A DNA stretch of 64,000 nt from Dryocola boscaweniae (GTDB taxonomy: Bacteria; Pseudomonadota; Gammaproteobacteria; Enterobacterales; Enterobacteriaceae): assembly GCF_025215095.1 (NCBI RefSeq), contig NZ_JALHAP010000070.1, positions 61,903 to 125,902 on the forward strand. The letters run 5' to 3'. How positions within the stretch are numbered: the first letter of the stretch is position 1; the number at the start of each line of letters is the position of its first letter. A program made the translations under genes and the position numbers. Shown here piece by piece: positions 19,802-29,095 of this stretch. The notes below the pieces were generated by a model. The model did not search any database, had not been told where the DNA came from, and saw only the letters and a list, made by a program, of their open reading frames with translations.

Positions 19802-21226
19802 TTACTTTTTCTTCGCTTTCGCGTTTGGCAGGTCGGTGATGCTGCCTTCGAAGATTTCTGCCGCCAGCCCCACAGATTCATGCAGAGTCGGGTGCGCGTG
19901 GATGGTGAGCGCGATATCTTCAGCGTCACAACCCATTTCGATAGCCAGACCGATTTCGCCCAGCAGCTCGCCGCCGTTGGTGCCGACAATCGCGCCGCCG
20001 ATAACACGGTGAGTTTCTTTGTCGAAAATCAGTTTGGTCATACCGTCCGCGCAGTCGGAAGCGATAGCACGGCCAGAAGCAGCCCACGGGAAGGTGGCGG
20101 TTTCATAGCTGATGCCTTTTTCTTTCGCTTCTTTCTCGGTCAGACCAACCCATGCAACTTCTGGTTCGGTATAAGCGATGGATGGGATAACTTTCGGATC
20201 GAAGTAGTGCTTCATGCCGGCGATAACTTCCGCGGCAACGTGGCCTTCGTGGACACCTTTGTGAGCCAGCATCGGCTGACCAACGATGTCGCCGATAGCG
20301 TAGATGTGCGGCACATTGGTGCGCATCTGCTTATCGGTACGGATAAAGCCACGGTCATCAACTTCAACGCCCGCCGCGCCCGCATCCAGCAGTTTACCGT
20401 TAGGTACGCGGCCGATAGCCACCAGCACCGCGTCATAACGCTGTGGTTCTGCCGGCGCTTTTTTACCTTCCATCGTGACGTAGATGCCGTCTTCTTTGGC
20501 TTCAACAGCGGTCACTTTGGTTTCCAGCATCAGGTTGAACTGTTTGCTGATGCGCTTGGTGAAGACTTTCACCACGTCTTTGTCAGCGGCCGGGATAACC
20601 TGGTCGAACATTTCAACCACGTCAATCTCTGAACCCAGCGCATGGTACACGGTGCCCATTTCCAGACCGATAATACCGCCGCCCATAACCAGCATACGTT
20701 TTGGTACGGATTTCAGCTCCAGCGCGTCGGTGGAATCCCATACGCGTGGGTCTTCGTGCGGAATGAACGGCAACTGAATCGGACGGGAACCCGCCGCGAT
20801 AATAGCGTTATCAAAGTTGATGGTAGTCGGGCCATTTTCGCCTTCAACAACCAGGGTGTTAGCGCCGGTAAATTTACCCAGACCGTTAACAACTTTGACT
20901 TTACGACCTTTCGCCATACCGGACAGGCCACCAGTCAACTGGTTGATAACCTTTTCTTTCCAGGTACGGATTTTGTCGATGTCGGTTTTCGGTTCGCCGA
21001 AAACGATGCCGTGCTCAGCCAAAGCTTTTGCTTCTTCGATAACTTTAGCAACGTGCAGCAGGGCTTTAGAAGGGATACAGCCAACGTTCAGGCAGACACC
21101 ACCGAGGGTGCTGTAACGCTCAACAATTACGGTCTCCAGACCTAAATCAGCGCAACGGAAGGCAGCAGAGTAACCTGCCGGGCCTGCCCCAAGTACCACG
21201 ACCTGAGTTTTGATTTCAGTACTCAT
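19802..21226 (-). CDS. lpdA: Dihydrolipoamide dehydrogenase (E3)
   Basis: E3 reoxidises the lipoyl groups of the pyruvate and 2-oxoglutarate dehydrogenases and of the glycine cleavage system, using FAD and NAD. Seen: N-terminal FAD site VVVLGAGPAGYSAAF, redox pair GGVCLNVGCIPSKAL, NAD site VMGGGIIGLEMG and the C-terminal HAHPTLHES base. The second of two adjacent ATGs (21226) gives 474 aa, MSTEIKTQ, and has better spacing from AAGAGG. A terminator separates it from aceF, so it can be made alone or by read-through. Confidence 0.97.
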   Translation of the reverse strand: MSTEIKTQVVVLGAGPAGYSAAFRCADLGLETVIVERYSTLGGVCLNVGCIPSKALLHVAKVIEEAKALAEHGIVFGEPKTDIDKIRTWKEKVINQLTGGLSGMAKGRKVKVVNGLGKFTGANTLVVEGENGPTTINFDNAIIAAGSRPIQLPFIPHEDPRVWDSTDALELKSVPKRMLVMGGGIIGLEMGTVYHALGSEIDVVEMFDQVIPAADKDVVKVFTKRISKQFNLMLETKVTAVEAKEDGIYVTMEGKKAPAEPQRYDAVLVAIGRVPNGKLLDAGAAGVEVDDRGFIRTDKQMRTNVPHIYAIGDIVGQPMLAHKGVHEGHVAAEVIAGMKHYFDPKVIPSIAYTEPEVAWVGLTEKEAKEKGISYETATFPWAASGRAIASDCADGMTKLIFDKETHRVIGGAIVGTNGGELLGEIGLAIEMGCDAEDIALTIHAHPTLHESVGLAAEIFEGSITDLPNAKAKKK

Positions 21227-21408
21227 CATGACCTCTTAATTTATTTCCGGCGGGTCTGACGTCATTTTTATGTCTTAACGCCCATCATCCACCGGGACGT
21301 TCTATCCGCCCGCAGTTTACAAAATTGTTAACAAATTTGAAACAACAAACGGCAAACGATTTATGTTATGCAGCCGCTAATCTCAAACAGCATCATGAGA
21401 TTATCAGA

Positions 21409-21436
21409 AAAAAGCCGGCCGACCGGCCGGCTTTTT
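21409..21436 (-). terminator. aceF terminator
   Basis: A 12-pair stem, AAAAAGCCGGCC (21409-21420) with GGCCGGCTTTTT (21425-21436), lies 3 bases beyond the aceF stop. Partial read-through into lpdA is likely, as in E. coli. Confidence 0.85.
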
Positions 21437-21439
21437 CGA

Positions 21440-23329
21440 TTACATCACCAGACGGCGAATATCAGCCAGCATGTTGTTGATGATGGTGATGAAGCGAGCA
21501 CCGTCAGCACCGTCAATCACGCGGTGGTCGAAGGAGAGCGACATTGGCATCATCAGGCGCGGCGTGAACTCTTTACCGTTCCAGACAGGTTCCATCGCAG
21601 ACTTGGAAACGCCCAGGATAGCCACTTCAGGCGCGTTAACGATTGGCGCGAAGTGAGTCGTCCCGATACCGCCCAGGCTTGAGATGGTGAAGCAACCGCC
21701 CTGCATTTCGCCTGCGGTCAGCTTGCCGTCACGCGCTTTTTTGGAGATAGCCATCAGCTCGCGGGACAGTTCAGTGATGCTCTTCTTGTTCACATCCTTG
21801 AACACCGGAACGACCAGGCCGTTTGGCGTATCTACCGCAACACCGATATTGATGTATTTTTTCAGCGTCAGCTTCTGGCCGTCTTCGGACAGGGAGCTGT
21901 TGAAACGCGGCATCTGCTCGAGCGCTGCCGCAACGGCTTTCATGATGAACACCACTGGGGTGAACTTCACGTCCAGCTTGCGTTTAGCGGCTTCTTCGTT
22001 CTGCTGTTTGCGGAACGCTTCCAGATCGGTGATATCGGTTTTGTCGAAGTGCGTAACGTGCGGGATCATCACCCAGTTACGGCTCAGGTTGGCACCAGAG
22101 ATTTTCTGAATGCGGCCCAGTTCAACTTCTTCGATTTCGCCGAACTTGCTGAAATCAACTTTCGGCCATGGCAGCATGCCCGGCAGACCGCCGCCCGCAC
22201 TTGCAGTTGGAGCAGTTTCAGCACGCTTAACAGCGTCTTTCACATAAGCCTGAACGTCTTCGCGCAGGATACGGCCTTTACGGCCTGTTCCTTTTACTTT
22301 CGCCAGGTTCACACCGAACTCGCGCGCCAGGCGGCGAATCAGCGGAGTTGCATGGACGTATGCGTCGTTTTCAGCGAACTCAGTTTTGCCGGAAGCCGCA
22401 GCTGGCGCGCTTGCTGGTTTTTCAGCTTTCGCCGCAGGAGCCGGGGCCGCTGCTTCTTGCTTAGCTGCCGCCGGAGCAGGCGCTGCGCCTTCAACTTCGA
22501 AGACCATAATCAGAGAGCCGGTAGAGACTTTATCGCCGGTGCTGATTTTGATTTCTTTCACGGTGCCTGCGAACGGCGCCGGAACTTCCATAGAAGCTTT
22601 GTCGCCCTCAACGGTGATCAGCGACTGCTCAGCGGCAACTTTATCGCCGACTTTCACCATCACTTCCGTGACTTCTACTTCGTCACCGCCGATATCCGGC
22701 ACGTTCACTTCTTTAGAGCCGGATGCAGCCGGTGCAGCAGCGGCTGGAGCGGCTTCAGCTTTAGTTTCAGAAGCAGCCGGCGCAGCACCCGCAACTTCGA
22801 AGACCATAATCAGAGAGCCGGTAGACACTTTGTCGCCGGTGCTGATTTTGATTTCTTTTACAACACCTGCGAACGGCGCAGGGACTTCCATAGAAGCTTT
22901 GTCACCTTCAACGGTGATCAGAGACTGCTCTGCTTCGACTTTGTCGCCCACTTTAACCATGATCTCGGTAACTTCAACTTCGTCACCGCCGATGTCCGGC
23001 ACGTTCACTTCTTTCGCGCTCGCGGCGGCTGGAGCCGCGGCAGGTGCTGCTTCTTTCTTCTCTTCTGCCTGAGCAGGCGCAGCGGCGGCTGCACCTTCGG
23101 CGGAATCGAAAATCATAATCAGTTTGCCGGTCTCAGTTTTGTCGCCAACGGAGACTTTGATCTCTTTAACAACGCCAGCCTGAGGAGACGGAACTTCCAT
23201 AGAGGCCTTGTCGCCTTCTACGGTGATCAGCGACTGTTCAGCTTCAACTTTGTCGCCCACTTTGACCAGGATCTCGGTGATTTCAACTTCATCAGCCCCG
23301 ATGTCCGGTACATTGATTTCGATAGCCAT
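21440..23329 (-). CDS. aceF: Pyruvate dehydrogenase E2, dihydrolipoyl acetyltransferase
   Basis: This 629 aa core subunit has three lipoyl domains with the target Lys in EGDKAS at residues 41, 144 and 244, joined by Ala/Pro linkers. A peripheral-subunit binding domain ([21 protein letters not shown], about 325-362) follows, then the acetyltransferase domain with [10 protein letters not shown] near the C-terminus (His602). It transfers acetyl from E1 to CoA. The lipoyl repeats are highly alike at the DNA level with a 300-base period. The ATG lies 14 bases after the aceE stop. Confidence 0.98.
   Translation of the reverse strand: MAIEINVPDIGADEVEITEILVKVGDKVEAEQSLITVEGDKASMEVPSPQAGVVKEIKVSVGDKTETGKLIMIFDSAEGAAAAAPAQAEEKKEAAPAAAPAAASAKEVNVPDIGGDEVEVTEIMVKVGDKVEAEQSLITVEGDKASMEVPAPFAGVVKEIKISTGDKVSTGSLIMVFEVAGAAPAASETKAEAAPAAAAPAASGSKEVNVPDIGGDEVEVTEVMVKVGDKVAAEQSLITVEGDKASMEVPAPFAGTVKEIKISTGDKVSTGSLIMVFEVEGAAPAPAAAKQEAAAPAPAAKAEKPASAPAAASGKTEFAENDAYVHATPLIRRLAREFGVNLAKVKGTGRKGRILREDVQAYVKDAVKRAETAPTASAGGGLPGMLPWPKVDFSKFGEIEEVELGRIQKISGANLSRNWVMIPHVTHFDKTDITDLEAFRKQQNEEAAKRKLDVKFTPVVFIMKAVAAALEQMPRFNSSLSEDGQKLTLKKYINIGVAVDTPNGLVVPVFKDVNKKSITELSRELMAISKKARDGKLTAGEMQGGCFTISSLGGIGTTHFAPIVNAPEVAILGVSKSAMEPVWNGKEFTPRLMMPMSLSFDHRVIDGADGARFITIINNMLADIRRLVM
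22201..23329. repeat. Three ~300-base lipoyl-domain repeats inside aceF
   Basis: Copies around 22497-22720, 22797-23020 and 23100-23320 repeat with a 300-base offset. The first two share long identical runs, for example at 22497-22526 and 22797-22826. They encode successive lipoyl domains, so this is internal gene duplication kept alike by selection or gene conversion. Confidence 0.7.
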
Positions 23330-23343
23330 TATTCTTTTACCTC

Positions 23344-26007
23344 TTACGCCAGACGCGGGTTGACTTTATCTGCATCGATATTGAATTTAGCGATGGCTTC
23401 AGCCACCACTTTCTTATCGATTTCACCACGTTTAGCCAGTTCGCCCAGCGCGGCCACTACCACATAGGAAGAGTCAACTTCGAAATGGTGACGCAGGTTT
23501 TCGCGGCTGTCTGAACGACCGAAGCCATCAGTACCCAGTACGCGGTAGTCGCTTGCCGGGATGAAGTTACGGATCTGCTCAGCGAACAGTTTCATATAAT
23601 CAGTAGATGCCACAGCAGGTGCATCGCTCAGAACCTGAGCAACGTAAGGCACACGCGGTTCTTCAGTTGGGTGCAGCATGTTCCAGCGCTCACAGTCCTG
23701 GCCGTCACGAGCCAGCTCGGTGAAGGAAGTTACGCTGAATACGTCAGAGCCCACGCCATAGTCTTTCGCCAGGATCTGAGCCGCTTCACGCACGTGACGC
23801 AGGATAGAACCGGAGCCCATCAACTGAACTTTACCTTTGCTGCCTTCTACGGTTTCCAGCTTGTAGATACCTTTACGGATACCTTCTTCCGCACCCTGCG
23901 GCATCGCAGGCATGTGGTAGTTTTCGTTCAGCGTGGTGATGTAGTAGTAAATGTTCTCTTGCGCTTCACCGTACATACGCACCAGACCATCATGCATGAT
24001 GACAGCCACTTCGTAAGCGTAAGCCGGGTCGTAAGAGATACAGTTAGGGATAGTCAGAGACTGAATATGGCTGTGGCCATCTTCGTGCTGCAAACCTTCG
24101 CCGTTCAGCGTAGTACGGCCGGAAGTCCCGCCTACCAGGAAGCCGCGTGCCTGCTGGTCACCTGCAGCCCAGCACAGATCGCCGATACGCTGGAAACCGA
24201 ACATGGAATAGTAGATGTAGAACGGGATCATCGGCAGATTGTTGGTGCTATAAGAGGTAGCAGCCGCCAGCCATGATGAACCTGCGCCCAGTTCGTTGAT
24301 GCCTTCCTGCAGGATCTGACCTTTCTCGTCTTCTTTGTAGTAAGCAACCTGCTCACGGTCCTGCGGGGTGTACTGCTGGCCGTTCGGGCTGTAAATACCA
24401 ATCTGACGGAACAGACCTTCCATACCGAAGGTACGCGCTTCATCAGCGATGATTGGAACCAGACGGTCTTTAATAGACGGGTTCTTCAGCATCACGTTCA
24501 GAGCACGAACGAAAGCGATAGTAGTGGAGATTTCTTTGTTCTGCTCTTCGAGCAACTGGCTGAAATCTTCAAGCTTAGGCAGCTCAAGTTTCTCAGTAAA
24601 CTTAGGCAGACGAGAAGGCAGGTAGCCGTTCAGCTTCTGACGCTGACCGTGCAGGTAGTTATACTCTTCGCTGCCTTCTTCGAACTTAACGTACGGCAGT
24701 TTTTCGAGGTCTGCATCAGCAACAGGCACGTTGAAACGGTCACGGACATAGCGCACGCCGTCCATGTTCATTTTCTTAACCTGGTGGGCGATGTTTTTAC
24801 CTTCGGCGGTGTCACCCATGCCATAGCCTTTAACGGTATGAGCGAGGATTACGGTTGCTTTGCCTTTGGTTTCCTGCGCTTTTTTCAGTGCAGCGTAAAC
24901 TTTCTTCGGATCGTGACCACCGCGGTTCAGGGCCCAAATCTGATCGTCAGACCAGTCGGCAACCAGGGCAGCAGTTTCCGGGTATTTACCGAAGAAGTGC
25001 TCACGCACGTATGCGCCGTTTTTGGATTTGAAGGTCTGATAGTCGCCGTCAACGGTTTCGTTCATCAACTGAATCAGTTTACCGCTGGTGTCTTTACGCA
25101 GCAGTTCATCCCAACGGGAACCCCACATCACTTTGATAACGTTCCAGCCAGCACCCGCGAAGATGCCTTCCAGTTCGTTAACGATTTTGCCGTTACCGGT
25201 TACCGGGCCATCCAGACGCTGCAGGTTGCAGTTGATGATGAAGCACAGGTTATCGAGTTTTTCACGGGTAGCGATGGTGATTGCGCCTTTAGATTCTGGC
25301 TCATCCATCTCGCCGTCGCCCAGGAACGCGTAAACGCGCTGAGCGGAGGTGTCTTTCAGACCACGGTGTTCCAGGTATTTCTGGAATTTAGCCTGATAAA
25401 TCGCACCGATCGGACCCAGACCCATAGATACGGTTGGGAACTGCCAGAATTCAGGCATCAATTTCGGGTGCGGATAAGAAGAAAGTCCGTTGCCGTGAAC
25501 TTCCTGACGGAAGTTATTCATCTGCTCTTCGGTCAGACGGCCTTCCAGGAAAGCACGCGCGTACACGCCAGGAGAGATGTGGCCCTGGAAGTAAACCAGA
25601 TCGCCGCCATCTTTTTCAGTGCGAGCACGGAAGAAGTGGTTGAAGCACACATCATAAACGGTTGCAGAAGACTGGAAAGACGCCATGTGGCCGCCCAGCT
25701 CGAGGTCTTTTTTAGACGCACGCAGCACGGTCATGATGGCATTCCAGCGGATAGCAGAACGAATGCGGCGCTCCAGCTCCAGATTGCCCGGGTATTCCGG
25801 CTCATCTTCAACGGCAATAGTGTTTACGTAGTTGCCTGCACCTGTGCCAGCCGCCACTTTAACGCCGCCTTTGCGGGCTTCGGACAAGAGCTGGTCGATG
25901 AGATACTGAGCACGCTCAACACCTTCTTCACGGATGACCGATTCGATCGCCTGTTGCCAGTCGCGAGTTTCGATCGGATCCACGTCATTTGGGAAACGTT
26001 CTGACAT
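23344..26007 (-). CDS. aceE: Pyruvate dehydrogenase E1
   Basis: AceE decarboxylates pyruvate with thiamine diphosphate and acetylates the lipoyl group of AceF. At 887 aa it equals the E. coli homodimeric E1. Seen: the ThDP motif [10 protein letters not shown]...NLCFIINCN, the [16 protein letters not shown] active-site loop, and the N-terminal [17 protein letters not shown], which in E. coli binds E2. It follows pdhR after a 143-base gap holding a long hairpin. Confidence 0.98.
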   Translation of the reverse strand: MSERFPNDVDPIETRDWQQAIESVIREEGVERAQYLIDQLLSEARKGGVKVAAGTGAGNYVNTIAVEDEPEYPGNLELERRIRSAIRWNAIMTVLRASKKDLELGGHMASFQSSATVYDVCFNHFFRARTEKDGGDLVYFQGHISPGVYARAFLEGRLTEEQMNNFRQEVHGNGLSSYPHPKLMPEFWQFPTVSMGLGPIGAIYQAKFQKYLEHRGLKDTSAQRVYAFLGDGEMDEPESKGAITIATREKLDNLCFIINCNLQRLDGPVTGNGKIVNELEGIFAGAGWNVIKVMWGSRWDELLRKDTSGKLIQLMNETVDGDYQTFKSKNGAYVREHFFGKYPETAALVADWSDDQIWALNRGGHDPKKVYAALKKAQETKGKATVILAHTVKGYGMGDTAEGKNIAHQVKKMNMDGVRYVRDRFNVPVADADLEKLPYVKFEEGSEEYNYLHGQRQKLNGYLPSRLPKFTEKLELPKLEDFSQLLEEQNKEISTTIAFVRALNVMLKNPSIKDRLVPIIADEARTFGMEGLFRQIGIYSPNGQQYTPQDREQVAYYKEDEKGQILQEGINELGAGSSWLAAATSYSTNNLPMIPFYIYYSMFGFQRIGDLCWAAGDQQARGFLVGGTSGRTTLNGEGLQHEDGHSHIQSLTIPNCISYDPAYAYEVAVIMHDGLVRMYGEAQENIYYYITTLNENYHMPAMPQGAEEGIRKGIYKLETVEGSKGKVQLMGSGSILRHVREAAQILAKDYGVGSDVFSVTSFTELARDGQDCERWNMLHPTEEPRVPYVAQVLSDAPAVASTDYMKLFAEQIRNFIPASDYRVLGTDGFGRSDSRENLRHHFEVDSSYVVVAALGELAKRGEIDKKVVAEAIAKFNIDADKVNPRLA

Positions 26008-26048
26008 GGGTGGTATTCCTTATCTGTGTCTAATACGTTGATTATCTG

Positions 26049-26097
26049 GAACCTGTCCCATTGTGCTTTCCTTGAAAAAACACAATAAGACAGGTTC
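26049..26097 (-). promoter_or_regulatory. Long RNA hairpin in the pdhR-aceE leader
   Basis: In the transcript GAACCUGUC-UU-AUUGUG (from 26097) pairs with CACAAU-GG-GACAGGUUC across a 15-base loop, 17 continuous pairs including two U-G wobbles. The same DNA on the plus strand would have two mismatches. There is no following U tract, so processing, stability or read-through control is more likely than termination. Confidence 0.65.
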
Positions 26098-26150
26098 TGC
26101 GTTTAGTTGCCGCGCTCTAAATTTGGCGCTTGCGAGCCCGAAATCTGGCT

Positions 26151-26915
26151 CTATTCCTTTCGTTGCTGTAAGCGCCGCAGAGAACGTTCACGACGGCTCT
26201 GTTCGCGACTGCGATCCAGCAATATTTCCTCAATAAATGCCAGGTGACGATGCGACGCTTCACGCGCCTGCTCCGGCTGGCGAGCCATAATCGCCGCAAA
26301 AATGCTGGCGCGATGGCTGCTCACTTGCGCCAGCATTTCGCGACGCGCGTAGAGCAATTCAAAATTCTGACGAACGTTTTGTTCGAGCATTGGTGACATG
26401 CAGCGCAACAAGTGTAGTAGCACAACGTTATGTGCGGCTTCAGTCACTGCAATTTGATACTGCATAACGGCATCGGATTCGGCATCCAGATCGCCGGACT
26501 CCTGTGCCCGCTCGATGGCAACATGGCAATCGCCAATGCGTTTGAGATCTTCGTCAGTACCGCGCAAGGCGGCGTAATAGGCGGCGATCCCTTCCAGTGC
26601 ATGGCGGGTTTCAAGCAGGTCAAACTGGGATTCAGGATGGTCAGACAGCAGTTCTACAAGCGGGTCGCTCAAGCTCTGCCAGAGGCTGTTTTGGACAAAA
26701 GTGCCACCGCCCTGTCGACGAAGCAGTAATCCTTTCGCTTCGAGACGCTGTATGGCCTCGCGCAGGGAAGGACGAGAAACGTCAAACTGACGCGCCAGTT
26801 CGCGTTCGGGTGGGAGTTTTTCGCCGGGACGCAAAGTTCCCTCAAGGATAAGAAACTCCAACTGCTGCTCAATCACATCGGATAATTTAGGTTGGCGAAT
26901 TTTGCTGTAGGCCAT
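26151..26915 (-). CDS. pdhR: Pyruvate-responsive repressor PdhR
   Basis: This 254 aa GntR/FadR-family repressor has an N-terminal winged helix ([15 protein letters not shown]..., [25 protein letters not shown], residues about 9-70) and an FCD ligand domain that senses pyruvate. It represses its own operon, pdhR-aceE-aceF-lpdA. A perfect operator lies 32 bases upstream of its ATG. The C-terminus is Arg-rich, as in E. coli. Confidence 0.97.
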   Translation of the reverse strand: MAYSKIRQPKLSDVIEQQLEFLILEGTLRPGEKLPPERELARQFDVSRPSLREAIQRLEAKGLLLRRQGGGTFVQNSLWQSLSDPLVELLSDHPESQFDLLETRHALEGIAAYYAALRGTDEDLKRIGDCHVAIERAQESGDLDAESDAVMQYQIAVTEAAHNVVLLHLLRCMSPMLEQNVRQNFELLYARREMLAQVSSHRASIFAAIMARQPEQAREASHRHLAFIEEILLDRSREQSRRERSLRRLQQRKE

Positions 26916-26946
26916 TCTTCCCTTTCTCTGCCATTAGCCCGGAGTC

Positions 26947-26963
26947 AATTGGTATGACCAATT
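26947..26963. promoter_or_regulatory. PdhR operator
   Basis: AATTGGTATGACCAATT is a perfect palindrome around a three-base centre and matches the known PdhR consensus ATTGGTNNNACCAAT. It lies just downstream of the predicted pdhR promoter. Confidence 0.92.
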
Positions 26964-27467
26964 TCACATTCGTGACGCTAAAGTAACAAAGTATTCACCT
27001 TCTGTCCATATTGGTTTTGATTGAAATCAGTAAAGCGGGCACTTTTTAACAACACTACAGAAACAACGTTTCAAACATGTAACTTTGCACAAATCTTATG
27101 TTTACCCTAAAAGTGGTAGTTTTAACTTTTATGAAACGGCCATGCTTGCCATTTCTTGCAATCTGAACCGATTCATCACTTTAAAATATGAATATAAATT
27201 CATGAAAGTCGCTTAACGTCGGAAAATAACTTTGCGGCAATAAGCAGGCCTTTATTTACGGTTGGTTTCTTTTTATCCAACTCGTCACGGCAATAAAAGA
27301 AAGCAGGTGCAAACACTGGCGCTTATCACTATTCTTGGCGCTGCGGTAGTCCACAACGCAAAATACTGGAATTAATAACCGTAAAAGAAAGACTACACCT
27401 TACGGAATCACAAAATTACACACGCCGTTACGAGCGTATAAAAACAACCACAACCACGAGGTTTACG
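26964..27467. other. pdhR-aroP divergent control region
   Basis: The gap between the divergent starts is 552 bases. Besides the PdhR promoter and operator it is AT-rich and has no credible gene. A 9-base inverted repeat, TTTACGGTT (27255-27263) and AACCGTAAA (27377-27385), is present in the presumed aroP leader. I searched for TyrR boxes (TGTAAA-N6-TTTACA), expected for aroP, and saw no convincing one. Confidence 0.6.
26980..27008 (-). promoter_or_regulatory. Predicted pdhR operon promoter
   Basis: On the minus strand: -35 TGGACA (27003-27008), 17 bases, -10 TACTTT (26980-26985) with TG one base upstream. The expected start near 26973 puts the PdhR operator about 10-26 bases into the transcript, a position suited to repression. 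Confidence 0.7.
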
Positions 27468-28841
27468 ATGGATGGTCAACAGCAAGGCGGCGACACGCTA
27501 AAGCGCGGCCTTAAAAACCGCCATATTCAGCTTATCGCGCTGGGTGGAGCTATCGGGACGGGCCTGTTTCTTGGCAGTGCCTCCGTTATCCAGTCCGCGG
27601 GCCCGGGAATTATTCTCGGTTATGCTATCGCAGGATTTATCGCGTTCTTAATTATGCGCCAGTTAGGCGAAATGGTCGTTGAAGAGCCCGTTGCCGGTTC
27701 ATTCAGCCATTTTGCGTATAAATACTGGGGCGGGTTTGCCGGGTTTGCTTCTGGCTGGAATTACTGGGTTCTGTATGTTCTGGTTGCGATGGCTGAGCTG
27801 ACCGCCGTCGGAAAATACGTTCAGTTCTGGTGGCCGGAGATCCCGACATGGGTTTCCGCAGCCGCTTTCTTTGTGCTTATCAACGCCATTAACCTTACCA
27901 ACGTCAAAGTGTTCGGCGAAATGGAGTTCTGGTTTGCGATAATTAAAGTTGTCGCCGTTGTGGCAATGATCCTGTTCGGCGGCTGGCTGCTGTTTAGCGA
28001 TACCGCAGGTCCGCAGGCGACGGTGCGCAACCTATGGGAGCAAGGCGGATTCCTGCCTCACGGCATGACGGGGCTGGTCATGATGATGGCAATCATCATG
28101 TTCTCGTTCGGCGGCCTTGAGCTGGTTGGTATTACCGCTGCAGAAGCAGATAACCCAGAGGTCAGCATACCTAAAGCCACCAATCAGGTTATCTACCGCA
28201 TCCTGATTTTTTATGTGGGCTCCCTGGCGGTGCTGCTCTCGCTGATGCCATGGACTCGCGTTACCGCAGACACCAGCCCGTTCGTGCTTATCTTCCATGA
28301 ACTGGGTGATTCACTGGTCGCAAACGCCCTGAATATCGTTATTCTGACGGCTGCGCTGTCGGTTTATAACAGTTGCGTATACTGCAACAGCCGCATGCTG
28401 TTCGGCCTTGCGCAGCAGGGCAATGCGCCAAAAGCCTTGCTGAAAGTGGACAGACGCGGCGTGCCGGTCACCACAATCCTGGTTTCCGCTATCGCCACCG
28501 CGCTGTGCGTATTACTTAACTATATGATGCCGGGTGAAGCTTTTGGCTTGCTGATGGCGCTGGTCGTTTCTGCACTGGTCATCAACTGGGCGATGATTAG
28601 CCTGGCGCACATTAAATTCCGTCGTAAGAAAGATCAGCAAGGCGTGAAGACTCGCTTCCCGGCCCTGTTCTATCCGCTGGGTAACTGGATCTGCCTGATC
28701 TTTATGGCAGGGATTCTGGTTATCATGGCCATTACGCCGGGTATGGCGATCTCCGTGTGGTTAATTCCAGTTTGGGTGCTGATTCTTGGTCTCGGCTACT
28801 GGATTAAAACTCAGCGAAGCGCTAAAGCCATTCATTTGTAG
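27468..28841 (+). CDS. aroP: Aromatic amino acid permease
   Basis: AroP is a proton-driven inner-membrane importer of Phe, Tyr and Trp. The 457 aa protein has the amino acid-polyamine-organocation layout of twelve hydrophobic segments; LIALGGAIGTGLFLGSA in segment 1 is the signature, and GGLELVGITAAEADNP and YNSCVYCNSRMLFGLA are conserved. The ATG follows ACGAGG. The TAG stop lies inside a REP element. It is divergent from pdhR. Confidence 0.95.
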   Translation: MDGQQQGGDTLKRGLKNRHIQLIALGGAIGTGLFLGSASVIQSAGPGIILGYAIAGFIAFLIMRQLGEMVVEEPVAGSFSHFAYKYWGGFAGFASGWNYWVLYVLVAMAELTAVGKYVQFWWPEIPTWVSAAAFFVLINAINLTNVKVFGEMEFWFAIIKVVAVVAMILFGGWLLFSDTAGPQATVRNLWEQGGFLPHGMTGLVMMMAIIMFSFGGLELVGITAAEADNPEVSIPKATNQVIYRILIFYVGSLAVLLSLMPWTRVTADTSPFVLIFHELGDSLVANALNIVILTAALSVYNSCVYCNSRMLFGLAQQGNAPKALLKVDRRGVPVTTILVSAIATALCVLLNYMMPGEAFGLLMALVVSALVINWAMISLAHIKFRRKKDQQGVKTRFPALFYPLGNWICLIFMAGILVIMAITPGMAISVWLIPVWVLILGLGYWIKTQRSAKAIHL

Positions 28842-28912
28842 GGCGGATAAACGAAGCGCCATCCGCCGCGAAATATTGAGCCACTTTGGTGGATGATGCT
28901 TATCCACCCTGC
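28838..28912. repeat. Pair of inverted REP elements (BIME) at the aroP 3' end
   Basis: The first REP (28838-28867) begins GTAGGGCGGATAAACG and ends GCGCCATCCGCC. The second (28888-28912) is inverted, GGTGGATGATGC to ATCCACCCTGC. The two-element arrangement is a classical BIME. The aroP stop codon TAG (28839-28841) is the second to fourth base of the first REP. Confidence 0.82.
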
Positions 28913-28944
28913 AAAATGCATATGCACTCTTTATCATTTATTTA

Positions 28945-28975
28945 AAAGCGCCCCGCTCAGCCGGGGCGCTTTGTT
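28945..28975 (+). terminator. aroP terminator
   Basis: AAAGCGCCCCG (28945-28955) pairs with CGGGGCGCTTT (28962-28972), loop CTCAGC, then TTGTTAT-type sequence. It should separate aroP from the sugar cassette. Confidence 0.85.
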
Positions 28976-29095
28976 ATCTGCCTCACACTTTTCTACCTGT
29001 GACACGATTGTCCATCCCTTCAACGATTTCCTGCTGCGCATTTTCGACTCATCAGACCAATAATCTTGTCCATATCAAGTTCTGGAGTGTTGTCG

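Noticed and set aside
22049..23467. 472-codon plus-strand frame opposite aceF
   Set aside because: Repeats in the translation come from the lipoyl-domain repeats on the true strand.
24649..26004. 451-codon open frame opposite aceE
   Set aside because: It is an antisense shadow of a highly biased gene; the translation is low-complexity in style and resembles no family.
27255..27385. 9-base inverted repeat TTTACGGTT/AACCGTAAA in the aroP leader
   Set aside because: The arms are 113 bases apart, and such a repeat can occur by chance; it is noted in the region entry only.
27010..27467. TyrR boxes upstream of aroP
   Set aside because: Expected from E. coli, but no TGTAAA-N6-TTTACA type site with adequate match was seen.
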